In this document: in pieces, positions 52,036 through 62,015 of the stretch
Position numbering within the stretch: the first letter of the stretch is position 1
Layout of the letters: each line of letters starts with the position of its first letter
From: Xanthomonas sp. DAR 80977
Lineage (GTDB): Bacteria > Pseudomonadota > Gammaproteobacteria > Xanthomonadales > Xanthomonadaceae
Length of the DNA: 64,000 bases
Direction: 5' to 3'
Assembly (NCBI RefSeq): GCF_041240605.1
Contig: NZ_CP162487.1
Span: 4,471,001 to 4,535,000, forward strand
Notes under the pieces: model-generated
Databases searched by the model: none
Told to the model about the DNA's origin: nothing
What the model saw: the letters and a program-made list of their open reading frames with translations, nothing else
Position numbers and translations under genes: made by a program

Positions 52036-53403
52036 TCAAACAGCCTGGCGAGAACCTGCGATTTCCAGCCGCATGTCCAACCCGCCCATGCCGAAGAAAT
52101 CGGCATTGATCACCTTGAAATGGATGCTGTCGTAGCGCCGGTCATGGGGCACCACATCCTCTTCGCTGCGGCTGGCCACGCCGACGGACAGAAAATAGTC
52201 GCCGTCGGCCAGGTCGCAGCGGAACGCGGCCACGACATCGACCGTGCTGCCGGCGGCGCCGCCGGCGGTGAACGCAGGCAGCGGCTTGTACTCGCTATTG
52301 GTCCCGTAGACGACGACACCCTCGGCGGTCTTCAGGGTGAAGCCGATGATCGGCCTGATCACCTCGCGCTCGAACGCGATTCTGACCACGAGGCGCAATT
52401 CCTGGCCGGACTCGAGGATCGGCGGATAGAGCGTTTGCGCCGAGCGCAACTCGAAGTCGGTGATGCGGGCCGCAGCGTCGCCCCAGCGGAATTCGTGCGG
52501 ATTGTAGTTGGGACGCGACTCGTAGCCGCTGCCCTCGCCGGAGAACGGCACAGTCTCTTCGAACGGCGCATCCGCGGCGCGCTCGCCTGTGTCGTTCGCT
52601 GGAGTCTCGCTGTCGCCGCTGCCGAACAACAGGTTGTAGTACGCGTTGACCACGTCCTTGGGCTTGCCCTGGCGCAGGACGCGGCCGCTATCGAGCAACT
52701 GGGCGAACTCGCAATGCTGCACGATCTGGTCGGCCGAGTGACTGACCAGCAGGATCGACGCGCCATCGTCCTTGAGCTGCTTCAGCCGCGCGAAGCACTT
52801 GGCCTGGAACTTGGCGTCGCCGACCGACAAGGCCTCGTCGACGATCAGCAACTGCGGGTGCACCTGCGCCTGCACCGCGAACGCCAGCCGCACGACCATG
52901 CCGCTGGAATAGCTGCGGATCGGCTGGTCGATGAACGCGCCGATGTCGGCGAACGCGAGGATGCGATCCAGGCTCGCATCCACCTCTTCCTTGCTCAAGC
53001 CGAGGATGGCCGCATTGAGGTAGACGTTCTCGCGCCCGGTGAATTCGGGATTGAAGCCGCTGCCCAGCTCCAGCAAGGCCGCGACGCGCCCCTTCACCTG
53101 GATGCTGCCCTCGGTCGGGGTCAGGGTGCCGGCGATCATCTGCAGGAATGTCGATTTTCCCGAACCATTGCGGCCGATGAGGCCGACCGTCTGGCCGCGG
53201 CGCACCTGCAGGTCGGCGCCGCGCAATGCCCAGAATTCCCGATAGTAGCGCCGCGAGCCGCCCACCAGCCCCTGCAGCAGGCGGTGCGAAGGCCGATCGT
53301 AGATGTGATAGCACTTGCCGACGCCGCGCGCATCGACCACCAGGTCGGCGTCGCTGGACATCGGGCTGTCCGCCTGTACCGCGACCGCGAGTTCAGAGGA
53401 CAT
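52036..53403 (-). CDS. wzt: O-antigen ABC exporter ATPase Wzt with C-terminal glycan-binding domain
   Basis: A 455-residue ATPase exporting lipid-linked O-polysaccharide. The N-terminal 250 residues have Walker A GLIGRNGSGKST, the family strand LLELGSGFNPEFTGRENVYL, signature SYSSGMVVRLAFAV and Walker B LLIVDEALSVGD. After a low-complexity linker (290-320), residues 325-455 are a beta-sandwich like the Wzt C-terminal domain that recognises the modified chain end (EFRWGDAAARITDFEL; GQELRLVVRIAFE; GDYFLSVGVASR). It overlaps wzm by 11 bp. Its presence predicts a chain-terminator enzyme, matching the WbdD-like neighbour. Confidence 0.93.
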   Translation of the reverse strand: MSSELAVAVQADSPMSSDADLVVDARGVGKCYHIYDRPSHRLLQGLVGGSRRYYREFWALRGADLQVRRGQTVGLIGRNGSGKSTFLQMIAGTLTPTEGSIQVKGRVAALLELGSGFNPEFTGRENVYLNAAILGLSKEEVDASLDRILAFADIGAFIDQPIRSYSSGMVVRLAFAVQAQVHPQLLIVDEALSVGDAKFQAKCFARLKQLKDDGASILLVSHSADQIVQHCEFAQLLDSGRVLRQGKPKDVVNAYYNLLFGSGDSETPANDTGERAADAPFEETVPFSGEGSGYESRPNYNPHEFRWGDAAARITDFELRSAQTLYPPILESGQELRLVVRIAFEREVIRPIIGFTLKTAEGVVVYGTNSEYKPLPAFTAGGAAGSTVDVVAAFRCDLADGDYFLSVGVASRSEEDVVPHDRRYDSIHFKVINADFFGMGGLDMRLEIAGSRQAV

Positions 53404-54226
53404 CGGCGAATCCCCGACGCGTCTTCTGGAAGACGAAGTAGCCGAAATAGGCGAACGCCAGTGCGCCAAGCGTATACATCCCCAATCCCGCCCAATCCGG
53501 CGCGCGTCCCCAGAACGCGACGTCGCGCGCCTCGTCGATGATGAAGGTCAAGGGATTGAGGTGGAAGACAAACTGGTACTTCGGCGGCAGCGTGCTGACC
53601 GGGACGATGGCCGAGGACAGGAACAAGGTCGCCGTGGCGATCACGCCGGTCATCTGCCCGATATCGCGCAGGAACACGCTCAGCGAGGACAGCAGCCATC
53701 CCAGGCCAAGCAATCCGACCGCCAGCGGCAGGAACACGATCGGCAGGAAGATCAGCGTCGGGTGCATTTCATGCCGCACGATCAGGTTCAGCACGACGAA
53801 CACCAGCGAATTGGTGCAGGCGTGGAACAGCGCCGACAGCACCATCGTCCATGGCAGGACGTCGAGCGGAAACACGATCCGCTTGACCAGGTTCGAATTG
53901 CCGATGACCAAGGTGGGCGCGCGCGTCAGGCATTCGGCGAACAGGCCATGCACGATCAGGCCGAGGAACAGCAACATGGCGAAGTCGGCGATGTTGCCGC
54001 TGGTACCGGGCCAGCGCGATTTCAGGACATAGCCGAACGCCAAGGTATAGATGACCAGCATCATGAAGGGGCTGATCAGCGACCACAGCAGGCCGAAGCT
54101 GGCCCCACGATAGCGACCGAGCACGTCGCGCCGGGTCATCTCCATCGTCAGGCTGGGATGATGCAGCCAGGCATGGAACGGACCGGTCGGCGAAATGCGA
54201 TTCGCCCGTTGCAGCACGTCGTGCAT
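53393..54226 (-). CDS. wzm: O-antigen ABC exporter permease Wzm
   Basis: A 277-residue ABC-2 permease with six helices that forms the channel for O-antigen export with Wzt. MTRRDVLGRYRGASFGLLWSLI (interface helix and first helix), PLVIGNSNLVKRIVFPLDVL-like TLVIGNSNLVKRIVFPLDVL, and SSAIVPVSTLPPKYQFVFHL with NPLTFIIDEARD are family hallmarks. The ATG lies 1 bp after the metB stop, so the O-antigen operon is probably transcribed with metB. Confidence 0.93.
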   Translation of the reverse strand: MHDVLQRANRISPTGPFHAWLHHPSLTMEMTRRDVLGRYRGASFGLLWSLISPFMMLVIYTLAFGYVLKSRWPGTSGNIADFAMLLFLGLIVHGLFAECLTRAPTLVIGNSNLVKRIVFPLDVLPWTMVLSALFHACTNSLVFVVLNLIVRHEMHPTLIFLPIVFLPLAVGLLGLGWLLSSLSVFLRDIGQMTGVIATATLFLSSAIVPVSTLPPKYQFVFHLNPLTFIIDEARDVAFWGRAPDWAGLGMYTLGALAFAYFGYFVFQKTRRGFADVL

Positions 54227-54227
54227 G

Positions 54228-55415
54228 TCAGCTCCGCAGCGCGCGATCGAGATCGGCTTGCAAATCCCCCACATCCTCGACCCCCACGCTCAACCGCACC
54301 AGCGCATCGCTGATGCCGAGCTGGGCGCGGCGTTCCACCGGCACCGAGGCATGGGTCATCACCGCAGGATGGTTGACCAGGCTCTCCACGCCGCCCAGCG
54401 ATTCGGCCAGGGTGAACAGTTCGGTGCGTTCGCAGAAGCGCTTGGCCGCGGCGAAGCCGCCCTTGAGCACGATCGAGACGATGCCGCCGAAGCCGGACAT
54501 CTGCCGCTGCGCCAGGGCGTGCTGCGGGTGCGAGGCCAGGCCGGGGTAGATCACCTTGTCGATCGCCGGGTGGGTGTCCAGCCACTGCGCCAGCTGCAGC
54601 GCGTTGGCGCAGTGCGCGCGCATGCGCAGCGGCAGGGTCTTGAGCCCGCGCAGCGCCAGGAAGCTGTCGAACGGGCCCTGCACGCCGCCCACCGAGTTCT
54701 GCAGGAACGCCAGCTGCTCGGCCAGTTCGGGGTTGGCGCCGACCACGGCGATGCCGCCGACCATGTCGGAGTGGCCGTTGAGGTACTTGGTGGCCGAGTG
54801 CACGACGATGTCCGCGCCCAGTTCCAGCGGGCGCTGCAGCATCGGCGAGGCGAAGGTGTTGTCCACCACCACCAGCAGGCCGTGCTGGCGCGCGATCGCC
54901 GCGATCGCGGCGATGTCGACGATCTTCAGCATCGGGTTGGTGGGCGTCTCGATCCACACCATCCTGGTCCTGGGCCCGATCGCGGCTTCGAACGCGGCCG
55001 GATCGGTCAGGTCGACGAAGCTGAACTCCAGTGCGGCGGTGCGCTTGCGCACGCGCTCGAACAGGCGGTAGCTGCCGCCGTACAGGTCGTCCATCGCCAC
55101 CACGTGGCTGCCGCTGTCCAGCAGTTCCATCACCGTGGAGGTGGCGGCCATGCCCGAGGCGAAGGCGAAGCCGCGGGTGCCGCCTTCCAGCGCGGCGACG
55201 CAGCGCTCGTAGGCGAAGCGGGTCGGATTGTGGGTGCGCGAGTACTCGAAGCCCTGGTGTTCGCCGGGGCTGGACTGGGCGTAGGTGGAGGTCGCATAGA
55301 TCGGCGGCATCACCGCGCCCGTGGACGGGTCCGGATGCTGGCCGCCATGGATCGCCAGGGTCGCCAGCGACAGCGCAGGGCCGTCGCCATTGGGTTTGGA
55401 CGCGTTGTCCGTCAT
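54228..55415 (-). CDS. metB: Cystathionine gamma-synthase/lyase (PLP)
   Basis: PLP enzyme of transsulfuration, 395 residues. AIHGGQHPDPSTGAVMPPIY, YSRTHNPTRFAYERCVAALE and FASGMAA (phosphate-binding) are present. So are ETPTNPMLKIVD, the PLP-lysine motif HSATKYLNGHSD and SLGGVESL with HPA. Cystathionine synthase and lyase cannot be separated by sequence alone. It forms the conserved right border of the variable LPS locus. wzm starts one base after its stop. Confidence 0.93.
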   Translation of the reverse strand: MTDNASKPNGDGPALSLATLAIHGGQHPDPSTGAVMPPIYATSTYAQSSPGEHQGFEYSRTHNPTRFAYERCVAALEGGTRGFAFASGMAATSTVMELLDSGSHVVAMDDLYGGSYRLFERVRKRTAALEFSFVDLTDPAAFEAAIGPRTRMVWIETPTNPMLKIVDIAAIAAIARQHGLLVVVDNTFASPMLQRPLELGADIVVHSATKYLNGHSDMVGGIAVVGANPELAEQLAFLQNSVGGVQGPFDSFLALRGLKTLPLRMRAHCANALQLAQWLDTHPAIDKVIYPGLASHPQHALAQRQMSGFGGIVSIVLKGGFAAAKRFCERTELFTLAESLGGVESLVNHPAVMTHASVPVERRAQLGISDALVRLSVGVEDVGDLQADLDRALRS

Positions 55416-55458
55416 GAGGGGTTCCCGGAGAAGGGGCGTGATTCTAGCAGCGAGGTCT

Positions 55459-55485
55459 GAACGGCCCCATGCAGCGGGGCCGTTC
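55459..55485. terminator. Hairpin between the CBS-type gene and metB
   Basis: Perfect 10-bp stem gaacggcccc / ggggccgttc with loop atgcagc in the 81-bp gap. It lacks a T-tract, so it may only attenuate transcription into metB. Confidence 0.5.
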
Positions 55486-55496
55486 GCGCGCGAGCG

Positions 55497-56867
<1,371 letters not shown>

Positions 56868-56960
56868 CGAGTCCGGGAGCATCGCGCCGTCGTAGCGGCT
56901 GGACCGGTGATTATCCGCGGTATGCGCCGGAATGTCAGACAAAGCGCCGCGCCGGGCAAG

Positions 56961-56981
56961 AAAAAAGCCGCGATCGCGGCT
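56961..56981 (-). terminator. Rho-independent terminator after the DUF465 gene
   Basis: Self-complementary agccgcg-at-cgcggct with six T on the minus strand (aaaaaa on the plus strand, 56961-56966). It lies downstream of the leftward DUF465 gene. Confidence 0.85.
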
Positions 56982-57068
56982 TGGACGGAGGAGATGACGC
57001 GGACGGTGGCAAGCCGACGAGGAGGCCGGCCACCGCCCGCGACAATTGAACTGGTCGTGGGAGGGGGA

Positions 57069-57293
57069 TCAGTGGGGCTTTTGCTGCTCGTCGTAGAGCC
57101 GCAACAGCTTTTCCTTGGCCGCGAGCTTTTCCCGCTTCATCTGCGACAGGGTGAGATCGTCGATCGGCAGCACGCCCAATTCGGCGTCCATGCACTTCTT
57201 GTCCAGGGTCTTGTGGCGTTGATAGAGCTGCTTGAACTCGGGATCGGACTTGATCAGCGCGTCGATTTCGGTCTGCGGTTGCCCTTCGAACAT
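57069..57293 (-). CDS. DUF465 (YdcH-like) small protein
   Basis: A 74-residue helical protein: DALIKSDPEFKQLYQRHKTL, then DKKCMDAELG and LTLSQMKREKLAAKEKLLRL, the standard DUF465 pattern (short helix, linker, long basic helix). Function unknown across bacteria. A strong aaggagg upstream of ATG 57293 fixes the start and suggests high expression. Monocistronic with its own terminator. Confidence 0.9.
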   Translation of the reverse strand: MFEGQPQTEIDALIKSDPEFKQLYQRHKTLDKKCMDAELGVLPIDDLTLSQMKREKLAAKEKLLRLYDEQQKPH

Positions 57294-57631
57294 AGGAATA
57301 GCCTCCTTCAGCTGGAAACAAGAACGCCCCGGCCGGAACGGCACGGGGCGTTGCCTGGGAGCGGAATCGCGCGGGCCGCCAGCCACTCCACCGCAACGCC
57401 CGGGCTTGCTGCCCCTGGAACGTCTTGCTGCGGTGCGTGCCACTGCTTCATCGGCCCGGCGTCTCCGTGGAACCAGGCGACGATGTGCCGCCTGGGAGTT
57501 CGACCCTACGCCTCCCCACCGGATCCGGCAAGAGAAGCACAGCGCGCTTTCCGCATTCAGTTGCTTGCCGCTCAGGCCCAGGGAAAAACCGCGTTAAACC
57601 GGCCTGCAGGCCGCGCAACGGCCAGCCCGGC
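57294..57631. other. Gene-free region between the DUF465 gene and the OmpA-like gene
   Basis: 338 bp with no convincing gene. It contains the promoter and leader of the DUF465 gene on its left. The right end lies downstream of the leftward OmpA-like gene. No intrinsic terminator is obvious there. Confidence 0.45.
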
Positions 57632-58528
57632 TCAGGGCGCGATCACCACTTCGGCGGCACGCGCCTTGGTCGCCGGCGCCTTCTTGCCCACCGCCTGCAG
57701 CCGGCTCGCGGCGACGCCGCCGCCGACCAGCGCATCGCGCAGCGCGTCGGCGCGCTTCTGCGCAACGCCCGCGTCGGCATCGTAGGCCTCGATCCGCACC
57801 CGGCCCTTGGCGCCGATCTGCAGATACTGCGCCAGCGCCTTGGCCTGGCCGGCGGCATCGGCCGACAGCGCCGCCTTGCCGGCGGCGAAGGCGCCGCCGG
57901 TGACGGTGAAGACCTCCCCGCGCGGCTCGAAGCGCGACGCCGGCAACTTGGCCCCGGCGACCAGTTCGGCCTCCTCGCGGGCCAGCTTGGCCGATTTCTG
58001 CTGCGCGGCGCTGAGCTTGGCGGTCTGCTGCCCGGCGACGTTGGTCAGGGCCTGCTCGGCATCCTGCCGCGCCAGCTGTTCGGCCTCGGCCGCCTGGCGC
58101 AGGCTTTCGGCCTCCTCGGCCTGGATCTGCGCCTGCACCCGCAGCCGCTCGGCTTCCTGGCGCGCGCGCGCGGCCTCGCGCCGGCTGGCTTCGACCAGCA
58201 GGTCGCTGCGGGTCTTCTCCAACTGGTCGACCTGGCGCCGCGCCAGCGCGGCGCGCGCGGCGGTCTCGGCGATCTCGACCCGGCGCTCGGCCAGATAGCG
58301 CGCATCGTCCTGTTCCTTGCGCTTGGCCGCGGCGAACGCGGCGACCGCCTGCTGCGCCTGCAGCCGCTCGTAGGCGGCCAGGTCGGCGCTCAGCGGATCG
58401 GCCTGCAGCGCGACCAGGCGCTGGTTCAGCACCGCCAGCTCCGGATCGTCGGCGGCGAACGCGGCCAGCGGCGCGGCCAGCAACAGCAGCGCGGCCAGGC
58501 GGCCGGCCATGCCCAGGCGGCGGCTCAT
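57632..58528 (-). CDS. Exported coiled-coil protein with degenerate OmpA-like C-terminus
   Basis: A 298-residue protein with a signal peptide ending PLAAFA|ADD. A central alpha-helical region of about 140 residues (RKEQDDARYLAERRVEIAET to LAREEAELVAG) is coiled coil. The C-terminal 95 residues resemble an OmpA-like fold (FEPRGEVFTVTGGAFAAGKA; RVRIEAYDADAGVAQKRADA). The canonical peptidoglycan-binding residues look incomplete. The start overlaps the DUF4398 gene stop (ATGA), so the two probably work together in the envelope. Confidence 0.75.
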   Translation of the reverse strand: MSRRLGMAGRLAALLLLAAPLAAFAADDPELAVLNQRLVALQADPLSADLAAYERLQAQQAVAAFAAAKRKEQDDARYLAERRVEIAETAARAALARRQVDQLEKTRSDLLVEASRREAARARQEAERLRVQAQIQAEEAESLRQAAEAEQLARQDAEQALTNVAGQQTAKLSAAQQKSAKLAREEAELVAGAKLPASRFEPRGEVFTVTGGAFAAGKAALSADAAGQAKALAQYLQIGAKGRVRIEAYDADAGVAQKRADALRDALVGGGVAASRLQAVGKKAPATKARAAEVVIAP

Positions 58529-58917
58529 GGACGGCCCTCCCCGGTGTTCAGGCTGCGCTCCAGCTCGGCCACCTCGGCCTTGCGCTGCTGCAGTTGCGCG
58601 TTCGCCACCGCCTCCTCGCTGCGCGCCCGCGCCAGGTCGGCATCGGCCGCCACGCGCAGCGCCAGCTGCGGCGCGGTCTTGCGTTGGCGGCGGTCCAGCG
58701 CCGCCTGCTGGGCCTGCTCCAGGCCCTGGCGGGCGTTGGCGATCAGGTCCGGGGCGTACTGGTCGGCGTCGGCCTGGATCGCGCGCTGCACCGCCTGCTG
58801 CGCGGTCAACAGCTCCGGCGAGGCGACCTGGGCAAAGGCGGCGGGCGCGGCAAACAATGCCAATGCGCACGCCATCACGTACTGCGGGCAACGGATTTGT
58901 GCGAAGCTAGTTTTCAT
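58525..58917 (-). CDS. DUF4398-domain exported protein
   Basis: A 130-residue exported protein: signal peptide ending APAAFA|QV, then a helical hairpin typical of DUF4398 (ASPELLTAQQAVQRAIQADA; YAPDLIANARQGLEQAQQAA; ARARSEEAVANAQLQQRKAE). DUF4398 genes commonly precede OmpA-like genes in proteobacteria, as here with a 4-bp overlap. Precise function unknown, probably an envelope-stabilising role. Confidence 0.82.
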   Translation of the reverse strand: MKTSFAQIRCPQYVMACALALFAAPAAFAQVASPELLTAQQAVQRAIQADADQYAPDLIANARQGLEQAQQAALDRRQRKTAPQLALRVAADADLARARSEEAVANAQLQQRKAEVAELERSLNTGEGRP

Positions 58918-59016
58918 CAAGGGGGGCCGTAGGCGGAGACGTCGAGCACGGCCATTGTCGGAAGCCTGTGGCGCGCTTGCAACGGGCGGCCGCGGATCGT
59001 TGGGGAACCATTGCGC

Positions 59017-60165
59017 ATGGATATCGGCTACTTCCTGAAGCTGATGACCGAAAAGAACGCCTCGGACATGTTCCTGACCACGGGAGCACCGGTCTATATC
59101 AAGATCGAAGGCAAGCTGTACCCGCTCGGCGCCACCGGCCTGCCGCCGGGCATGGTCAAGAAGATCGCCTACTCGCTGATGGACGAGGGCCAGGTGCCGC
59201 AGTTCGAGCGCGAGCTGGAGCTGAACATGGCCATCGCGCTGCAGGACGCCGGCCGCTTCCGGGTCAACGTGTTCAAGCAGCGCGGCGAGGTCGGCATGGT
59301 GATCCGCGCGATCCGCAGCAAGATTCCCAGCATCGAGGAGCTGCACCTGCCGCAGGTGCTGAAGGACGTGATCATGACCCCGCGCGGGCTGGTCCTGGTG
59401 GTCGGCTCGACCGGCTCCGGCAAGTCCACCTCGCTGGCCTCGATGATCGACCACCGCAACAGCACCACCACCGGGCACATCCTCACCATCGAGGACCCGA
59501 TCGAGTACCTGCACCGGCACAAGATGTCGATCGTCAACCAGCGCGAGGTCGGCCTGGACACCCACGCCTTCCACAACGCGCTGAAGAACGCGATGCGCGA
59601 GGCGCCGGACGTGATCCTGATCGGCGAGATCCTGGACGCCACGACGATGGAGGCGGCGATCGCCTTCGCCGAGACCGGCCACCTGTGCCTGGCCACGCTG
59701 CACTCCAACAACGCCGACCAGACCATCGAGCGCATCCTCAACTTCTTCCCGGAAAGCGCGCACAAGAACGTGCTGATGAACCTGGCGCTGAACCTGCGCG
59801 CGGTGATCTCGCAGCGTCTGGTCAAGGACAAGAACGAGCGCCGCCGCCCGGCCACCGAAGTGCTGCTGAACACGCCGATGATCCGCGACCTGCTGCGCCG
59901 CGGCCAGATCCACGAGATCAAGGCGGCGATGGAGGAGTCGCTGGAGGAAGGCATGGAGACCTTCGACCAGTGCCTGTTCCGGATGGTCAAGCAGGGCCAG
60001 ATCGAGCAGGAGGAAGCGCTGCGCGCGGCCGACTCGCGCGACGGCCTGGCGCTGAAGTTCCGCCTGTCCGAGGGCTCCAGCGGCGAACACGACCCCTACG
60101 CCGACTACGACACCGGCATCGGCGGCGGCGCCAGTTCGCCGCGGATCACCCACGGCTTCGGTTGA
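59017..60165 (+). CDS. pilU: PilU, type IV pilus retraction-associated ATPase
   Basis: Hexameric PilT-like ATPase that assists pilus retraction in twitching. The 382 residues have Walker A VVGSTGSGKSTSLASMID (G130-T138) and ILTIEDPIEYLHRHKMSIVN as the Asp box. The Walker B region is VILIGEILDATTMEAA and the His box ATLHSNNADQT. LCLATLHSNN followed by IERILNFFPE and the acidic C-terminal extension favour PilU over PilT. The usual GExRD arginine is replaced by leucine (GEILD). ATG 59017 is preferred over a TTG at 59011. pilT is not in the window. Confidence 0.9.
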   Translation: MDIGYFLKLMTEKNASDMFLTTGAPVYIKIEGKLYPLGATGLPPGMVKKIAYSLMDEGQVPQFERELELNMAIALQDAGRFRVNVFKQRGEVGMVIRAIRSKIPSIEELHLPQVLKDVIMTPRGLVLVVGSTGSGKSTSLASMIDHRNSTTTGHILTIEDPIEYLHRHKMSIVNQREVGLDTHAFHNALKNAMREAPDVILIGEILDATTMEAAIAFAETGHLCLATLHSNNADQTIERILNFFPESAHKNVLMNLALNLRAVISQRLVKDKNERRRPATEVLLNTPMIRDLLRRGQIHEIKAAMEESLEEGMETFDQCLFRMVKQGQIEQEEALRAADSRDGLALKFRLSEGSSGEHDPYADYDTGIGGGASSPRITHGFG

Positions 60166-60180
60166 GCCGGCGCCGCGCGC

Positions 60181-60252
60181 CCTGTAGGAGCCGCTTCAGC
60201 CGCGACAGGCATTACCGATAAGGCCTGTCGCGGCTGAAGCCGCTCCTACAGG
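60181..60252. repeat. REP-type long palindrome (30-bp arms)
   Basis: cctgtaggagccgcttcagc continuing to 60210 is repeated in inverted form at 60223-60252 with a single mismatch and a 12-base loop. This is the xanthomonad REP family built on gtaggagcggcttcagccgc. It lies between pilU and the convergent maiA and could stabilise or terminate either transcript. Confidence 0.9.
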
Positions 60253-60273
60253 GGCAGATACCGACGCCGGACC

Positions 60274-60933
60274 TCAGCCCTGCGCGTCCGGCTGCCGCTC
60301 CGGGCGCGCCGCGTCGAACGCCGGCAGCGCCTGGCAGGCCTGCTCGATCCGCGCCAAGGTCGGATACGCCTGCATGTCCACGCCGAAACGGCGCGCGTTG
60401 AACACCTGCGGCACCAGGCAGCAATCGGCCAGCCCCGGTTGCTCGCCGTGGCAGTAGGTGCCGGTATCGGGCGATTCGGCGAGCAGCTGTTCCAGCGCAT
60501 CGAAGCCCAGCGCGATCCAGTGCAGCATCCACTCCTCGCGCTCGGACTGCGGCACGCTCCAGACGTTCTCGAAGAACTGGGTCACGCGCAGGTTGTTGAG
60601 CGGATGGATGTCGCTGGCGACCAATTGCGCCAACCCGCGCACGCGCGCGCGGTCGATCGCCGCGTCGGGCAGCAGCGGCGGCTCCGGCCAGCGCTCGTCC
60701 AGGTATTCCAGGATCGCCAGCGACTGGCGGATCGGCTGGCCGTCGTGGCACAGCGTCGGCACCAGCTCCTGCGGATTGAGCCGCGCGTATTCGGGCGAAT
60801 GCTGCTGGCCGCCGTCGCGCAGCAGGTGCACCGGCAACGCCTGGTAGGCCAGCCCCTTCAGGTTGAGGCCGATGCGGACGCGATAGGCGGCGCTGGAACG
60901 CCAGTAGGTGTACAGCTGCAACGCCTCTTCCAC
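60274..60933 (-). CDS. maiA: Maleylacetoacetate isomerase (zeta-class GST)
   Basis: Isomerises maleylacetoacetate to fumarylacetoacetate in tyrosine/homogentisate breakdown, using glutathione. The 219-residue GST-fold protein starts with GTG and has the zeta-class active-site motif YWRSSAAYRVRIGLNLKG, NPQELVPTL, Q-SLAILEYLDE, and the C-terminal GLADCCLVPQVFNARRFGVD. The next upstream gene encodes the fumarylacetoacetase-family partner, in the same direction, 92 bp away. Confidence 0.93.
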   Translation of the reverse strand: MEEALQLYTYWRSSAAYRVRIGLNLKGLAYQALPVHLLRDGGQQHSPEYARLNPQELVPTLCHDGQPIRQSLAILEYLDERWPEPPLLPDAAIDRARVRGLAQLVASDIHPLNNLRVTQFFENVWSVPQSEREEWMLHWIALGFDALEQLLAESPDTGTYCHGEQPGLADCCLVPQVFNARRFGVDMQAYPTLARIEQACQALPAFDAARPERQPDAQG

Positions 60934-61025
60934 GCTCTGCCCTCTTCCGCGTTCGGACGATCACGATACCGGTGGACACCGGTGCAGCGGCACCGCCGGT
61001 CGCCTGCGCGCCGCCGCTGGCCGGG

Positions 61026-62015
61026 TCAGGGCGCCGGCGCCTGTTCGATGCGCTGCTCGATCGCACCGAAGATGCTTACTCCGTCACGGTCCAGCATCTC
61101 GATCCGCACCACGTCGCCGAACTTCATGAACGGCGTGCTCGGCTGGCCGTCGCGCAGCGTCTCCACCACCCGCTGCTCGGCGAAGCACGAGGCGCCACGC
61201 GTGGTGTCCTGGTTGGCGATGGTGCCCGACCCGATCACCGCGCCGGCCGCCAGCGGCCGGGTCCTGGCGGCGTGCGCGACCAGTTGCGCGAAGTCGAACT
61301 GCATGTCCTCGCCGGCTTCCGGCGCGCCGAACCAGGCGCCGTTGATGTGGGTCAGCAGCGGCAGGTGCAGCTTGTTGTCGCGCCAGGCATCGCCCAGCTC
61401 GTCCGGGGTCACGAACACCGGCGACAGCGCCGAGCGCGGCTTGGACTGCACGAAGCCGAAGCCCTTGGCCAGTTCGGCCGGAATCAGGTTGCGCAGCGAC
61501 ACGTCGTTGACCAGCCCGACCAACTGGATGTGCGCGGCCGCCTGCGCGGCGCTCAGCGCCATCGGCACGTCGTCGGTGACCACCACGATCTCCGCCTCCA
61601 GGTCGATGCCGTGGTCCTCGCTGACCACCTTGACCGCATCGCGCGGGCCGTAGAAGCCGGCGCTGACCGCCTGGTACATCAGCGGATCGGTGTAGAAGCT
61701 CTCCGGCACCTCGGCGCCGCGCGCGCGCCGCACCCGCTCCACGTGCGGCAGGTAGGCGCTGCCGTCGAGGAACTCGTAGGCGCGCGGCAGCGGCGCGGCC
61801 AGCGCGGCGATGTCCAGGTCGAACTGGCCGTCGGCGCTGCCGTCGTTGAGCGACTCGGACAGCGCGTTCAGGCGCGGCGCCAGATTGCTCCAGTCCTCCA
61901 GCGCGCGCTGCAGGGTCGCGGCGATGCCGGTGGCGCGCACCGCGCGGGTCAGATCGCGGGAAACGACGACCAGGGTGCCGTCGCGGCCGCCTTCCTTCAG
62001 GGAACCTAGCTTCAT
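61026..62015 (-). CDS. Fumarylacetoacetate hydrolase-family protein
   Basis: A 329-residue FAH-fold hydrolase. FYTDPLMYQAVSAGFYGPRD, the metal-binding strand DLEAEIVVVTDDVP, the LVNDVSLRNLIP block and the IGSGTIANQDTTRG loop are present. Here the family most likely splits fumarylacetoacetate to fumarate and acetoacetate, completing homogentisate degradation with MaiA. The acetoacetate could then be activated by the CoA-transferase at 24500-25871. Start at ATG 62015, and upstream in-frame codons cross the divergent promoter region. Confidence 0.9.
   Translation of the reverse strand: MKLGSLKEGGRDGTLVVVSRDLTRAVRATGIAATLQRALEDWSNLAPRLNALSESLNDGSADGQFDLDIAALAAPLPRAYEFLDGSAYLPHVERVRRARGAEVPESFYTDPLMYQAVSAGFYGPRDAVKVVSEDHGIDLEAEIVVVTDDVPMALSAAQAAAHIQLVGLVNDVSLRNLIPAELAKGFGFVQSKPRSALSPVFVTPDELGDAWRDNKLHLPLLTHINGAWFGAPEAGEDMQFDFAQLVAHAARTRPLAAGAVIGSGTIANQDTTRGASCFAEQRVVETLRDGQPSTPFMKFGDVVRIEMLDRDGVSIFGAIEQRIEQAPAP

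Noticed and set aside
59017..60165. Linking pilU directly to pilin arabinosylation by the Dpr module
   Set aside because: Arabinofuranose on type IV pilin is known in some Pseudomonas, but here no pilin or other pil gene lies near the Dpr genes and pilU is about 15 kb away in a conserved block.
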